Shown: piece by piece, positions 1 through 7,224 of the stretch
How the letters are laid out: each line of letters starts with the position of its first letter
Position numbering within the stretch: position 1 is the first letter of the stretch
The notes under the pieces: generated by a model
What the model saw: only the letters and a program-made list of their open reading frames with translations
Told to the model about the DNA's origin: nothing
Databases searched by the model: none
NCBI GenBank assembly: GCA_900770765.1
Contig: CAAGLK010000104.1
Location: forward strand, 1-11,642
DNA: 11,642 bases
Reading direction: 5' to 3'
From: Helicobacteraceae bacterium
GTDB lineage: Bacteria > Campylobacterota > Campylobacteria > Campylobacterales > Helicobacteraceae
Translations under genes and position numbers: made by a program

Positions 1-909
1 CCCAGCAATTTTTTCATCAAGCTCTACAAAAGGAGCAGACGCATCTAAAACTAAAATAGCAATATCAGTTCTCTCTAGCACCGCCCTTGTGCGATTAAGT
101 GCGAATTTCTCTAAGCCTTCAATCTTCCCCCTCCGCCGAATCCCAGCCGTATCTACGAAATTTACCTTTTTATCTTGTATAAAGCCAATTTCATCTACAG
201 GGTCAATTGTAGTCCCAGCCACACTTGATACAAGTGAGCGCTCCTCTTTTAAAAGTGCGTTTAAAAGTGAGCTTTTACCCACATTTACTCGCCCAATGAT
301 TCCTATATTTATAATTTCATCGCTTAAAGATTCCACTTCTTTAGATTCCAACTCTAAAATATCCTCTAAATTTTCATCGCATTTAGCATTTAAAAGCTGC
401 TCTAAACTTTCATTTTTTAACGCTTTAATAATCGCATTTTCTAAATCTAGGATTCCGCGATTATGCGAAACTGAAATATAAAAAGTGTTTTTTGCACCAA
501 AGGAGGCAAACTCCCACGCATTGTGCTTTTGTTTATCATTATCTATTTTATTTACTACTAAAAATATTTTAGGATTCCGCCTTTGTAATTCATAAAAAAT
601 TTCTTTATCTACCTCTTCTGGCGGATTCTTACCATCTACTAAATATAAAATTAAATCCGCCTCTAGTGCCGCCTTTTTAGCAAGTCTAGTAACACCCTTA
701 AACATAGAATCCCGCTCATCTAGCCCACCAGTATCTAAAAGTAAAAAGGGTAAATTTTGTAAAAAAATCTTAGCTTTTTTTACATCTCTAGTAGTCCCAG
801 CAATTTCTGAAGTAATAGCGATTCTTTCTTTGCAAAATCTATTAAAAAGTGAGCTTTTACCAGCATTTGGTCGCCCAATAATCGCGATGCTTCCATATAC
901 TTTATCCAT
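1..909 (-). CDS. der: Ribosome-assembly GTPase Der (EngA), partial at the window edge
   Basis: This encodes a double-GTPase that acts in the cytoplasm on late maturation of the 50S ribosomal subunit. Reading from ATG at 909 gives 303 codons open to the window edge. Domain 1 shows the G1 loop GRPNAGKSS at residues 12-20, TTRD at 39-42, DTGG at 59-62 and NKID at 120-123. An acidic linker follows, and domain 2 starts with GRVNVGKSS at 206-214 and DTAG at 253-256. Two tandem GTPase domains are diagnostic of Der. The NKxD motif of domain 2 and the C-terminal KH-like domain, of about 460 residues in the family, lie outside the window. Residue 16 is Ala where Val is usual; this should be tolerated because the loop's Gly, Lys and Ser are intact. 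AAGG stands about seven bases before the ATG. The gene is divergent from the transporter at 1028. Confidence 0.96.
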   Translation of the reverse strand, partial: MDKVYGSIAIIGRPNAGKSSLFNRFCKERIAITSEIAGTTRDVKKAKIFLQNLPFLLLDTGGLDERDSMFKGVTRLAKKAALEADLILYLVDGKNPPEEVDKEIFYELQRRNPKIFLVVNKIDNDKQKHNAWEFASFGAKNTFYISVSHNRGILDLENAIIKALKNESLEQLLNAKCDENLEDILELESKEVESLSDEIINIGIIGRVNVGKSSLLNALLKEERSLVSSVAGTTIDPVDEIGFIQDKKVNFVDTAGIRRRGKIEGLEKFALNRTRAVLERTDIAILVLDASAPFVELDEKIAG

Positions 910-934
910 ATTAAGCCTTTGAATTGATTGCTAA

Positions 935-940
935 ATTTTA
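935..940 (-). promoter_or_regulatory. Possible -10 box for der
   Basis: Read on the minus strand this is TAAAAT, about 25 bases upstream of the der start codon. Helicobacter housekeeping promoters rely mainly on a TATAAT-like -10 with a poorly conserved -35 region, so this is a plausible but weak candidate in a very AT-rich gap. The 118-base gap between der and the divergent transporter must carry promoters for both genes; I could not pick out a convincing -10 for the transporter. Confidence 0.25.
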
Positions 941-1027
941 CTTTAAGCCTTAGTGATTTGTCAAACCATTTTTTTACTAAATTTTTAAGCAAATAAGTTT
1001 TAAGATTCCGCTTTTTTAAGGAAAACA

Positions 1028-1909
1028 ATGCCAAGTAATCAAAAGTCTGCTATTTTTGCTATTTTAGCCGCTGCGATTTTATTTACCGCTATGGGTGTTT
1101 TTGTGCGACTGCTTAGCCCAACGCTACCGATTATGGAAATTACATTTTTTAGAAATTTTATAAGTGCGGTAATTATTTGTGCTTCGCTTTTTTATAATCC
1201 GCCACAAGCACAAATTGGAGGGAAGCCCTTTGTGCTATTTTTGCGTGGATTTTGCGGTGGAAGCGCGATGTTAGCTTACTTTTATAATATTTCAACACTA
1301 TCTTTAGGCACGGCTTATGCCTTCTCTTACACTTCGCCGATTTTCTTAGCATTTTTTAGCGTTATATTTTTGCATAAAAAAGTTTCACTTAGAGTGTGGG
1401 TGGCGATATTCTTAGGCTTTAGCGGAATCTTACTTATCTCAAATCCTAGCGGAGAGGGCTTAAGCCTTATAGGATTCTTAATTGGAATCTATAGTGGTAT
1501 AGGAGCGGCACTAGCATATTTTTCTATCACAAAATTAGCAAATCTCTACGACCCTCGCATTATTATTTTATCCCTTGCGCTAAATGGCTCAGCTCTTTGT
1601 GTATTAACGCAATTTGTGCCGCACTCATTATTTGCGATTCCACTTTTTGAAGCCTTTGTTTTACCTAGTTTTAAAGAAATATTTTTATTGCTTGGCTTAG
1701 GGCTTGTGTCAAATTATGCGCAAATTTTTTTAACAAAAGCCTACACAATAGGCGACCCACCCACAATAGGCGCAATCTCATATAGCACGATTTTATTTGC
1801 AACCCTTGCTGGAATCCTACTAGGCGATGCAATACCAAGCTATTGTGTATTTTTAGGGATATTTTTAATCATAGGCGGCGGAGTGCTAGCAGCCTTTGCA
1901 AAAAGGTAA
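1028..1909 (+). CDS. EamA/DMT-family inner-membrane transporter
   Basis: The 293-residue protein is hydrophobic almost throughout. About ten membrane segments can be drawn, near residues 8-28, 35-55, 67-85, 93-115, 121-139, 146-167, 176-196, 217-236, 243-264 and 270-290. Two related halves are visible, each ending in the typical EamA pattern of an AY..SY.SP/ST block followed by a long LGxxGI stretch (about 96-137 and 238-290). This is the drug/metabolite transporter superfamily, whose members export amino acids, metabolites or drugs. The substrate cannot be told from sequence. The ATG start is supported by AAGGA at 1018-1022. It appears to be a single-gene unit, divergent from der, and is followed by a palindromic repeat that could help end the transcript. 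The family assignment is firm, the function open. Confidence 0.9.
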   Translation: MPSNQKSAIFAILAAAILFTAMGVFVRLLSPTLPIMEITFFRNFISAVIICASLFYNPPQAQIGGKPFVLFLRGFCGGSAMLAYFYNISTLSLGTAYAFSYTSPIFLAFFSVIFLHKKVSLRVWVAIFLGFSGILLISNPSGEGLSLIGFLIGIYSGIGAALAYFSITKLANLYDPRIIILSLALNGSALCVLTQFVPHSLFAIPLFEAFVLPSFKEIFLLLGLGLVSNYAQIFLTKAYTIGDPPTIGAISYSTILFATLAGILLGDAIPSYCVFLGIFLIIGGGVLAAFAKR

Positions 1910-1954
1910 GTAAAACATTAACTAACATTTAAACTTTAGCGTAATTTAAAAGCC

Positions 1955-1994
1955 TAGATTGCCACGACTTAACTGCGTTAAGTCTCGCAATGAC
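1955..1994. repeat. Palindromic repeat element, intergenic copy
   Basis: The outer arms are ATTGC (1958-1962) and GCAAT (1987-1991). The inner arms GACTTAAC (1966-1973) and GTTAAGTC (1977-1984) pair perfectly over eight bases around a TGC loop, with CAC and TC left unpaired between inner and outer stems. The element lies between the 3' ends of the transporter and of the tRNA-Arg gene, so its hairpin may serve as a transcript end, although no strong U-run follows. A second copy with the same flanks but a different inner stem lies inside the methyltransferase gene at 9644-9684. Confidence 0.85.
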
Positions 1995-2058
1995 AAAATG
2001 GAGTATTGAAAACAAAAACTTAAAAATGTGGAATCGCAAACTGCTTTTTATAATGAAG

Positions 2059-2135
2059 TGGTGCGCCCGGAGGAATTCGAATCCCCGACCTACAGGACCG
2101 CAACCTGTTGCTCTATCCAGCTGAGCTACGGACGC
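2059..2135 (-). tRNA. tRNA-Arg, anticodon GCG
   Basis: A complete cloverleaf reads on the minus strand. It has a seven-pair acceptor stem (GCGTCCG with CGGGCGC, including one G-T pair), D stem GCTC/GAGC, anticodon stem ACAGG/CCTGT, and T stem GGGGA/TCCTC with loop TTCGAAT. Discriminator A is at 2062 and CCA is encoded at 2059-2061. The anticodon GCG lies at 2099-2101 and reads CGC, and by wobble CGU. C35 and A20, both recognised by arginyl-tRNA synthetase, are present. The gene starts three bases after the CCA of tRNA-Ala, so the two are surely co-transcribed. Most bacteria use an ACG anticodon, modified to inosine, for this codon box. Confidence 0.96.
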
Positions 2136-2138
2136 AAA

Positions 2139-2214
2139 TGGTGGAGTGTAGGAGAGTCGAACTCCTGACCTCGACGCTGCCAGCGTCGCGCTCTCCCAAC
2201 TGAGCTAACACCCC
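2139..2214 (-). tRNA. tRNA-Ala, anticodon GGC
   Basis: On the minus strand the acceptor stem GGGGTGT pairs with ACACTCC and contains the G3-U70 wobble pair that marks tRNA-Ala for its synthetase. D stem GCTC/GAGC, anticodon stem CGACG/CGTCG and T stem AGGAG/CTCCT are all intact. The seven-base anticodon loop CTGGCAG gives anticodon GGC, reading GCC. CCA is encoded at 2139-2141. It is first in a tandem pair with tRNA-Arg, 59 bases downstream of the coaE stop, and may be transcribed from its own promoter or by read-through from coaE. Confidence 0.96.
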
Positions 2215-2273
2215 AAGTAAAAAGGCGGAATTATACAAAAATAAGCTAAATTAAATTTTAAAAACAATTTAAA

Positions 2274-2855
2274 TTAAAGTGTTTTTAAATAAGATTCCAC
2301 TTCCTTTTGCAACTCCTCTAAACTACCGCAATTTTTAATTACAAAATCCGCTAATTTTAGTTTCTCGTCAAGCGGCATTTGTGATTCCACTCTAGCTAGG
2401 GCGGCTTCCTTGCTTAAATTATTTCTTTCCATTAATCGCTTTAATTGCAGCTCTTTTGTCGCATAAATTAAAAGTGATTTTGAAATAGGATAATTATTTG
2501 CCTCAAAAAATAGCGGAATATCTATAAAATAGGGCGTTTTTTTAGCCTCTTCTTTTGTGGCTTTTTTTAGAATCTCCTCTTTAATCTTAGGGTGTAAAAT
2601 CGCCTCTAAAATCGCTTTTTTGCTAGAATCCTTAAAGACAATTTCACCAAGCCTTGCCCTAGAGATTCCGCCATTTTCGCTTAAGATTCCACTTCCAAAG
2701 GCTTCTAAAACTTTATTTTTGCAAGTTTCTAAAACCTCGTGTGCGATGGAATCCGCGCAAATTACAAAATATCCATAAAGGCGTAAAAGGGAAGCGGTAG
2801 TGCTTTTACCACTTGCGATTCCTCCCGTTAGGGCAATGGCGTATTTTAAGCTCAA
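2274..2855 (-). CDS. coaE: Dephospho-CoA kinase
   Basis: This cytoplasmic enzyme carries out the last step of coenzyme A synthesis, ATP-dependent phosphorylation of the 3'-hydroxyl of dephospho-CoA. The 193-residue product has the usual family length. The P-loop GGIASGKST spans residues 11-19, with the conserved CADSIAHE block at 33-40 (Asp35), the HPKI motif near 88-91 and the FIDIPLFFE block at 110-118. The start is a TTG at 2855 that overlaps the TGA stop of speE in TTGA, a four-base overlap implying translational coupling. GGAG lies about ten bases before the TTG, and no ATG occurs before the P-loop. I recall speE and coaE being adjacent in H. pylori as well (HP0832, HP0831). Confidence 0.95.
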   Translation of the reverse strand: MSLKYAIALTGGIASGKSTTASLLRLYGYFVICADSIAHEVLETCKNKVLEAFGSGILSENGGISRARLGEIVFKDSSKKAILEAILHPKIKEEILKKATKEEAKKTPYFIDIPLFFEANNYPISKSLLIYATKELQLKRLMERNNLSKEAALARVESQMPLDEKLKLADFVIKNCGSLEELQKEVESYLKTL

Positions 2856-3643
2856 TTTCTCGCAGCTCCAAAAAGTGTGGCTTTTATAGCCTTAGGCAAC
2901 ACAAACGCACTTAAATGTAAATTTGCGTGATAATAGCTTAAGTTTTCTAGCATATCGGCTTTTTGTAATTGAATATCTGCCGTTGGGTGATAAGATTTAG
3001 AGGCAAAAATATAGCACTCAAGCTGCAGTGAAAGCGGCGCGAAAAAGGGCATTTTTACCCTAAAATCACCTAGAGATTCTAAGGTGGCTTTAACTTCGCT
3101 TGTTTGTAGTAGAATTTGTGGTGATTTTGTAATTAGGATTCCATTATCATTTAATAGATTTTTAAACTCGCTAAAATTTTTATTTAAACAAATGATAATG
3201 TCGTATTGTGCGGCGTTATTTGTGTTTTGTGATAAAAACTCTCTATCAAGCTGTGGAATTAGCTTAAAGCGATTAGAATCCATAACCTCCTTATAATGCG
3301 GTAAAAAGCTAATTAGAGATTCTAAAATTTTTAAATCAAATTGTAAAAAATCCACTGCTAAATCACTATGTTTTAAAAACTCGTAAGCTATTTCTAAGTT
3401 AAAACTCCCAGCGATTAAAACCCGCTTTGGCTCCTTATGCGAACACGCCGCAATGTGCGCTAGAAGCTCACTTTGTGTAAAAAGTGTATTTTGCAATAAA
3501 ACTTCATCATCTATTAGCGCAATTTGTGAAAAGCTAGTAGATGAAAAAAGCTCTAATTTATGCTCTACACCTTTAGTTTCTAAGATTTTTCTATCTATTT
3601 TATATTCTTGCTGATGTGTATTGAAATTTCTTGTAATCCACAT
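2852..3643 (-). CDS. speE: Spermidine synthase, divergent Helicobacter type
   Basis: The enzyme transfers aminopropyl from decarboxylated S-adenosylmethionine to putrescine. The 263-residue protein matches the H. pylori SpeE I remember along its length: an MWIT start, a SELLAHIA block at residues 63-70, LIAGSFNLE near 76-84, an LISFLPH block near 110, and a C-terminal YYHANLH...AFVLPK block. The glycine-rich GGGDGG loop and the conserved aspartates of standard spermidine synthases are not recognisable. This is a known property of the H. pylori enzyme, which was described structurally as having an unusual active site. ATG at 3643 is preceded by AAGG. The gene follows a 77-base AT-rich gap after the lipoprotein gene, where it may have its own promoter, and it overlaps coaE by four bases. 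Confidence 0.9.
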   Translation of the reverse strand: MWITRNFNTHQQEYKIDRKILETKGVEHKLELFSSTSFSQIALIDDEVLLQNTLFTQSELLAHIAACSHKEPKRVLIAGSFNLEIAYEFLKHSDLAVDFLQFDLKILESLISFLPHYKEVMDSNRFKLIPQLDREFLSQNTNNAAQYDIIICLNKNFSEFKNLLNDNGILITKSPQILLQTSEVKATLESLGDFRVKMPFFAPLSLQLECYIFASKSYHPTADIQLQKADMLENLSYYHANLHLSAFVLPKAIKATLFGAARN

Positions 3644-3720
3644 TTTATAAACCTTATTATTAATTTAAAAGGCAAAAAGCGTAATGTATTTTTTATAAAA
3701 CTATCTTTAAATGATAATTT

Positions 3721-4239
3721 TTAATATAAAACCAAGTAAAAATCATTATTTATAAAGAATATTTTACCCACGCCTTTAGCATTATTTATCACAGAAACTT
3801 TAAGGGAATTTGAGTTTAAAAATTCTTTTGTTAAAATCGCTTCAATATCCATCGTCTTTAAATCACACATTTTACGCGTCATTCCAGCATTTTTAACGCT
3901 TATGGAATCCTTATTTATAAAATATTGTCCAAAAAATCCATTACAGCCAAAGCTACCATTAATCTGCCCTTTAGTAAAACTTATAAAAAACGGAGTCTCT
4001 AAAGAATCCTCTAAATTTACCACGCTATGATTTTTGCTATAAGCGACAATTCGCCACCGCTTTTTAGATTCCAATAACTCACCTATTGACACAACTTCAC
4101 AATTTTTAGCCGTTTTTGTAGAATTATTAAAGCAAGGCTGCTCTAGCGGTGTGTTAGGAGAAATATTATATTTCGCCCCACCGCAACCACTTAAAAATAA
4201 TGCAAAAATTATAAAAAAGATTCCACCTATAGCTTTCAT
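3721..4239 (-). CDS. META/HslJ-domain lipoprotein
   Basis: I start this at ATG 4239 (172 residues), because GGAG sits six bases before it. A GTG at 4251 in the same frame would add only four residues and has no obvious ribosome site. Residues 1-18 form a lipoprotein signal with lipobox LSGC and the lipidated cysteine at 19. The mature part ends in a META domain (about 55-172). Its signature blocks are NGSFGCNGFFGQY at 94-106 and MTRKMCDL at 120-127, including Cys99 and Cys125. HslJ-like META proteins are envelope proteins with poorly defined roles in stress or antibiotic tolerance, so no precise function can be given. The ribosome site overlaps the TAG stop of the chaperone gene upstream, which argues for one transcript and coupled translation. 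Confidence 0.85.
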   Translation of the reverse strand: MKAIGGIFFIIFALFLSGCGGAKYNISPNTPLEQPCFNNSTKTAKNCEVVSIGELLESKKRWRIVAYSKNHSVVNLEDSLETPFFISFTKGQINGSFGCNGFFGQYFINKDSISVKNAGMTRKMCDLKTMDIEAILTKEFLNSNSLKVSVINNAKGVGKIFFINNDFYLVLY

Positions 4240-4250
4240 AAATTTCTCCA

Positions 4251-5096
4251 CTAATTTAGACGCACTATATTTACTTTTGCATTAGAGCGTAATTTTTCAA
4301 AATATTCATAAATTAAATAATCCTCTTTTTGTTGCATCATTTTTTGTAATACTACATTGCGGACATTTTCATAAGGCAGTAGAGTAGGATTATTTTTAGC
4401 ATTTATTAAAAATGTAATAAAGCTATCTTCAATAGGAAAAATAGGGGTAAAGCTGCCAACTTGCCCTTTTGTAAAGGCAAGCACCACTTGCGGATTTAGC
4501 GCATTTGACTGTAACACTTCCTCTTCAATCCCCACGCCACTAGGCACTACCGCACCCTTTGTTTCTAGCACTTTTTCAATAGCTTTATTATCTTTACTAT
4601 AATATTTAGTTACATCTATGCTTTGTGGAATCATAAATTCTTGTTTATTTGCATTATAGTAATTTTGTAATTCATTTTCATCTGCCATTCTTATGCCATC
4701 TTGCACTATTTGTGCGTATAACTTCCTTTTTATTAGCTCGTTTTTTACGCTATTTTTATACTCTTCCCAATTTCTGCCATTTTCTATGATATAGCTTTTT
4801 AGCTGTGTTGTCGTGGCTTTATTTCTTTTTGCGATTCTATCTAGCTCATCGTCTAATTCTAAATCATTTACGACAATTTTTCGCTTTTTTATTTCCTCTT
4901 TATGTAACTCATCATTTATTAGCATATCAACAGCTATATCTTGCGTAACACCTTGTGTTCTTTGCATTTTATAAACATCAAATAAAGTTACAGGATTCCC
5001 ATTTACAAAAAATGCAATGCCATTTACAAGCGAAGGTGCCGCTATTAAAAATCCACCACAAACCACACTTATTAAAAACACTTTAAATAATTTCAT
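4251..5096 (-). CDS. SurA/PpiC-like periplasmic peptidyl-prolyl isomerase or chaperone
   Basis: I choose ATG 5096 (281 residues) over a TTG at 5108, because a purine-rich GGGGAAG precedes the ATG and nothing suitable precedes the TTG. Residues 1-20 are a Sec signal peptide probably cleaved after IAA. Residues about 25-150 form a SurA-type N-terminal helical domain (INDELHKEEI... and FMIPQSIDVTKYY at the boundary). Residues about 155-235 look like a degenerate parvulin domain, with a C-terminal helix returning to the chaperone module. This build resembles Campylobacter Cj1289. The protein probably helps outer-membrane proteins fold in the periplasm; whether isomerase activity remains is unclear. 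It lies 33 bases downstream of pepD and is directly followed by the lipoprotein gene, so two envelope genes sit together. Confidence 0.85.
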   Translation of the reverse strand: MKLFKVFLISVVCGGFLIAAPSLVNGIAFFVNGNPVTLFDVYKMQRTQGVTQDIAVDMLINDELHKEEIKKRKIVVNDLELDDELDRIAKRNKATTTQLKSYIIENGRNWEEYKNSVKNELIKRKLYAQIVQDGIRMADENELQNYYNANKQEFMIPQSIDVTKYYSKDNKAIEKVLETKGAVVPSGVGIEEEVLQSNALNPQVVLAFTKGQVGSFTPIFPIEDSFITFLINAKNNPTLLPYENVRNVVLQKMMQQKEDYLIYEYFEKLRSNAKVNIVRLN

Positions 5097-5129
5097 AAAC
5101 TTCCCCAAACGCTAAAATTTCTCGCTATT

Positions 5130-6470
5130 TTAGCAAAATCTATTTAGTATTTCTTTTAAAATAGCACAAAACTCCACAAAGCTATCCAAATCTAATCTCT
5201 CATTAATAGAGTGCGGATGTGTAATTGTAGGGCCAATTGAAGCAAAGCTAATTTGCGGATATTTTTGCTTTAAGATTCCACACTCCAAGCCAGCGTGGAT
5301 TCCCTTTATTTGCGGATTTTCTCGCCTTTTTTGATACACTTCTTTAACTATTTCTAAAAGGGTGGAATCCTCTCTTTCCCAAGGGCTATAAAAGTCTAAA
5401 ATTTTTGTGCTAAAGCCTAAGGCTTCTAACTTTTCGCACTCTTTTTTGCTTTGTGCTTTCATTAAAGATTCCACATTTCCGCGCCCCATCGCACATAATT
5501 TAAACTCTGTTTTATTATCTTTTATGATTTGCTCTAAGATTCCAATGCTGCTTGATAAAATCGGCTCACCATTTTTTGTTTGCAGCACGCCATTTTCTAA
5601 ACTTAAAATAGCTTTAAGCAGTGGCGTTATATCAAAGTAAGATTCCACCTTTTCGCACTCGCTTAAAGTAAATTGCCCACTCTTAGCTATTATATTTTTA
5701 CAAGATTCCACTGCATTTTGTGGAATCCCAAAAATAATTAAAGCACCTGTGGGGATGGAATTCCGCTTCTCTCCGCCGCTAAAGTGGCAAATCTTCGCTC
5801 CAATTTTAACTAAGGATTCCGCTAAAATAGCCGCTTCTATAATCGCATTTTTAATATTTTTGTGAATTTCAATCCCACTATGTCCGCCCTTAAAGCCTTG
5901 TGTTTTTGCTTTAAAAAACACATAATTTTGCAAAATCTCTAGCTTTTTAAATTCAATTTTAGCTTCTAAATCATATCCACCAGCGCAAGAATACACGACT
6001 TCATCAATATCCTCGCTATCTAAATTAAGCATAAATTTAGATTCCAACCCCAACTCAATATTATTGGCCCCAATCATCCCCACTTCTTCATCATTGCTAA
6101 ATAAGCACTCAATATTGTCCCTTGTCCTTAGAGTCTCTAGCATACAAGCCACAGCTACGCCATTATCCGCCCCTAAACTAGAATCTTTTGCTACTAGAAA
6201 TTCTTTACCATTTTCGCTTATAATTTTAGGCTCTACTAAAAACTCTTTATTTTTACTTACATAAACCATATCATAATGCCCTTGTAAGCACAGCTTAGGC
6301 GTCCCCTTAATGCAGTGTATATTTCCAGCTTTATCTAAAGTTACTTTTGCCCCATAAGATTCCGCCTCTCTAGCTATAAAATCCCTTAAAAGCTCTGTCT
6401 TAAAGCTAGCGTGTGGAATCTTACAAATTTCTAAAAATAATTTAAATTCTAAAAAATCATATTTTTCCAT
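5130..6470 (-). CDS. pepD: Aminoacyl-histidine dipeptidase, M20 family
   Basis: This is a cytoplasmic zinc dipeptidase that cleaves Xaa-His (carnosine-like) and other dipeptides. From ATG 6470 it has 446 residues, somewhat shorter than the roughly 485 of E. coli PepD. Metal and catalytic positions are all visible: GHYDMV with His65 and Asp67, GADNG with Asp102, NDEEVG with Glu128 and Glu129, NLDSED with Asp151, and THPHS with His418/His420. GGHSGIEIHK (196-204) and GLECG (394-398) are further family marks. The start at 6470 has AAAAAGGA just upstream; an ATG at 6488 adds six lysine-rich residues without a good ribosome site. The gene begins 14 bases inside the end of magIII, so the two are translationally coupled. 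Confidence 0.94.
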   Translation of the reverse strand: MEKYDFLEFKLFLEICKIPHASFKTELLRDFIAREAESYGAKVTLDKAGNIHCIKGTPKLCLQGHYDMVYVSKNKEFLVEPKIISENGKEFLVAKDSSLGADNGVAVACMLETLRTRDNIECLFSNDEEVGMIGANNIELGLESKFMLNLDSEDIDEVVYSCAGGYDLEAKIEFKKLEILQNYVFFKAKTQGFKGGHSGIEIHKNIKNAIIEAAILAESLVKIGAKICHFSGGEKRNSIPTGALIIFGIPQNAVESCKNIIAKSGQFTLSECEKVESYFDITPLLKAILSLENGVLQTKNGEPILSSSIGILEQIIKDNKTEFKLCAMGRGNVESLMKAQSKKECEKLEALGFSTKILDFYSPWEREDSTLLEIVKEVYQKRRENPQIKGIHAGLECGILKQKYPQISFASIGPTITHPHSINERLDLDSFVEFCAILKEILNRFC

Positions 6471-7128
6471 TTTTTTCCTTTTTAACATACTCTACAATTT
6501 TGCCATGAAATCTCGCATAAACAAGACTAAGCGGAATCTTAAAGCTATATAACTCACATATTTTTTTATAATTTTCTAAGATTCCATCCATTAGCCACTC
6601 TTGCATGTCCTCATAGCCATTAAAGCAGAATCCAAATTTTTCTAAAAAGCGTTTTGTATAAGCATCCACAACTAAAACTTCGCGTCCTAAAGCATAATTT
6701 AAGATTCCATCTCTACTCTCATTTCCTATGCCCTTTTGTGCTATTAGCCACTCGCCGCTTACGCTATCTTTAAAATTTTCAAAATCGCCAAAATCGCTTA
6801 AAATATTTTGACAAAGCGTTTTTAATCTTTTTGCTTTTTGTCTAAAGAATCCTACGCTTTTAATTTTAGATTCTAACTCTAAAAGCGGAATCTCTGCTAA
6901 GGATTCTAAGCTTAAAAGTTTAGAATCCTTAATATTTTTTAAAGCAATTTCCACTTGCTCCCATCTAGTATTCTGCACTAAAATCGTCCCAACTACAATT
7001 TCAAAGCTAAGCGCATTAGGCCACCACCACAACTTAGGATTCCACACATCACAATCCGCATTTATAGGCTCTAAAAGATTCTGCTTTTTTAAAAATTTTA
7101 AGGCTTCATAGCTATTTGTTATTTCCAA
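6457..7128 (-). CDS. magIII: 3-methyladenine DNA glycosylase MagIII
   Basis: This base-excision repair enzyme removes 3-methyladenine from alkylated DNA. It belongs to the helix-hairpin-helix (endonuclease III) superfamily but lacks the iron-sulfur cluster. The 223 residues align by eye with H. pylori MagIII. WWWPNA at 34-39 carries the aromatic residues that stack on the base, VQNT is at 51-54, the hairpin QKGIGNES at 131-138, and the catalytic Asp155 lies in VVDAYT. RFHGKIVEY contains Lys210, which aligns with the lysine reported as carbamylated in H. pylori. No Cys-rich cluster motif follows the hairpin, separating it from Nth. The start is a TTG at 7128, supported by AAAGGA a few bases upstream. 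It is first in the minus-strand gene series and overlaps pepD by 14 bases. Confidence 0.93.
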   Translation of the reverse strand: MEITNSYEALKFLKKQNLLEPINADCDVWNPKLWWWPNALSFEIVVGTILVQNTRWEQVEIALKNIKDSKLLSLESLAEIPLLELESKIKSVGFFRQKAKRLKTLCQNILSDFGDFENFKDSVSGEWLIAQKGIGNESRDGILNYALGREVLVVDAYTKRFLEKFGFCFNGYEDMQEWLMDGILENYKKICELYSFKIPLSLVYARFHGKIVEYVKKEKNGKI

Positions 7129-7161
7129 AATATTCCTTTAATAAAGTAAAAAATACTCGCA

Positions 7162-7170
7162 ATTTTAACA
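7162..7170 (-). promoter_or_regulatory. Possible extended -10 promoter for the magIII-led operon
   Basis: On the minus strand the sequence reads TGTTAAAAT, an extended -10 motif (TGN followed by TAAAAT). It would place transcription start roughly 25-30 bases before the magIII TTG codon. Because the following genes overlap or nearly touch, this promoter may drive magIII, pepD, the chaperone and the lipoprotein together. It rests on motif and position only. Confidence 0.35.
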
Positions 7171-7190
7171 ATTTTTTTAAATACATTTTG

Positions 7191-7196
7191 TAAAAT
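7191..7196 (+). promoter_or_regulatory. Possible -10 box for the alcohol dehydrogenase operon
   Basis: TAAAAT is directly preceded by TTTTG and by T-rich tracts at 7171-7190, as is usual for Helicobacter promoters that lack a defined -35. The expected transcript start is about 20 bases before the ATG at 7225, and AAGGA at 7214-7218 supplies the ribosome site. The opposing magIII promoter candidate lies only about 25 bases away, so the two promoters are close together back to back. Confidence 0.35.
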
Positions 7197-7224
7197 TTGC
7201 GGATTTTAATTTTAAGGATACACA

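Noticed and set aside
89..481. Plus-strand open frame of 130 codons
   Set aside because: It is antisense to der, whose tandem GTPase motifs are unmistakable; the peptide is Ser/Lys/Phe-rich with no motif.
258..861. Two near-identical DNA stretches sharing AAAAGTGAGCTTTTACC
   Set aside because: They encode the two P-loops of the tandem GTPase domains of Der, so domain duplication and shared codon choice explain them.
780..1034. Minus-strand open frame spanning the der start and the gap upstream
   Set aside because: It is out of frame with der, overlaps the likely promoter region and has no recognisable domain.
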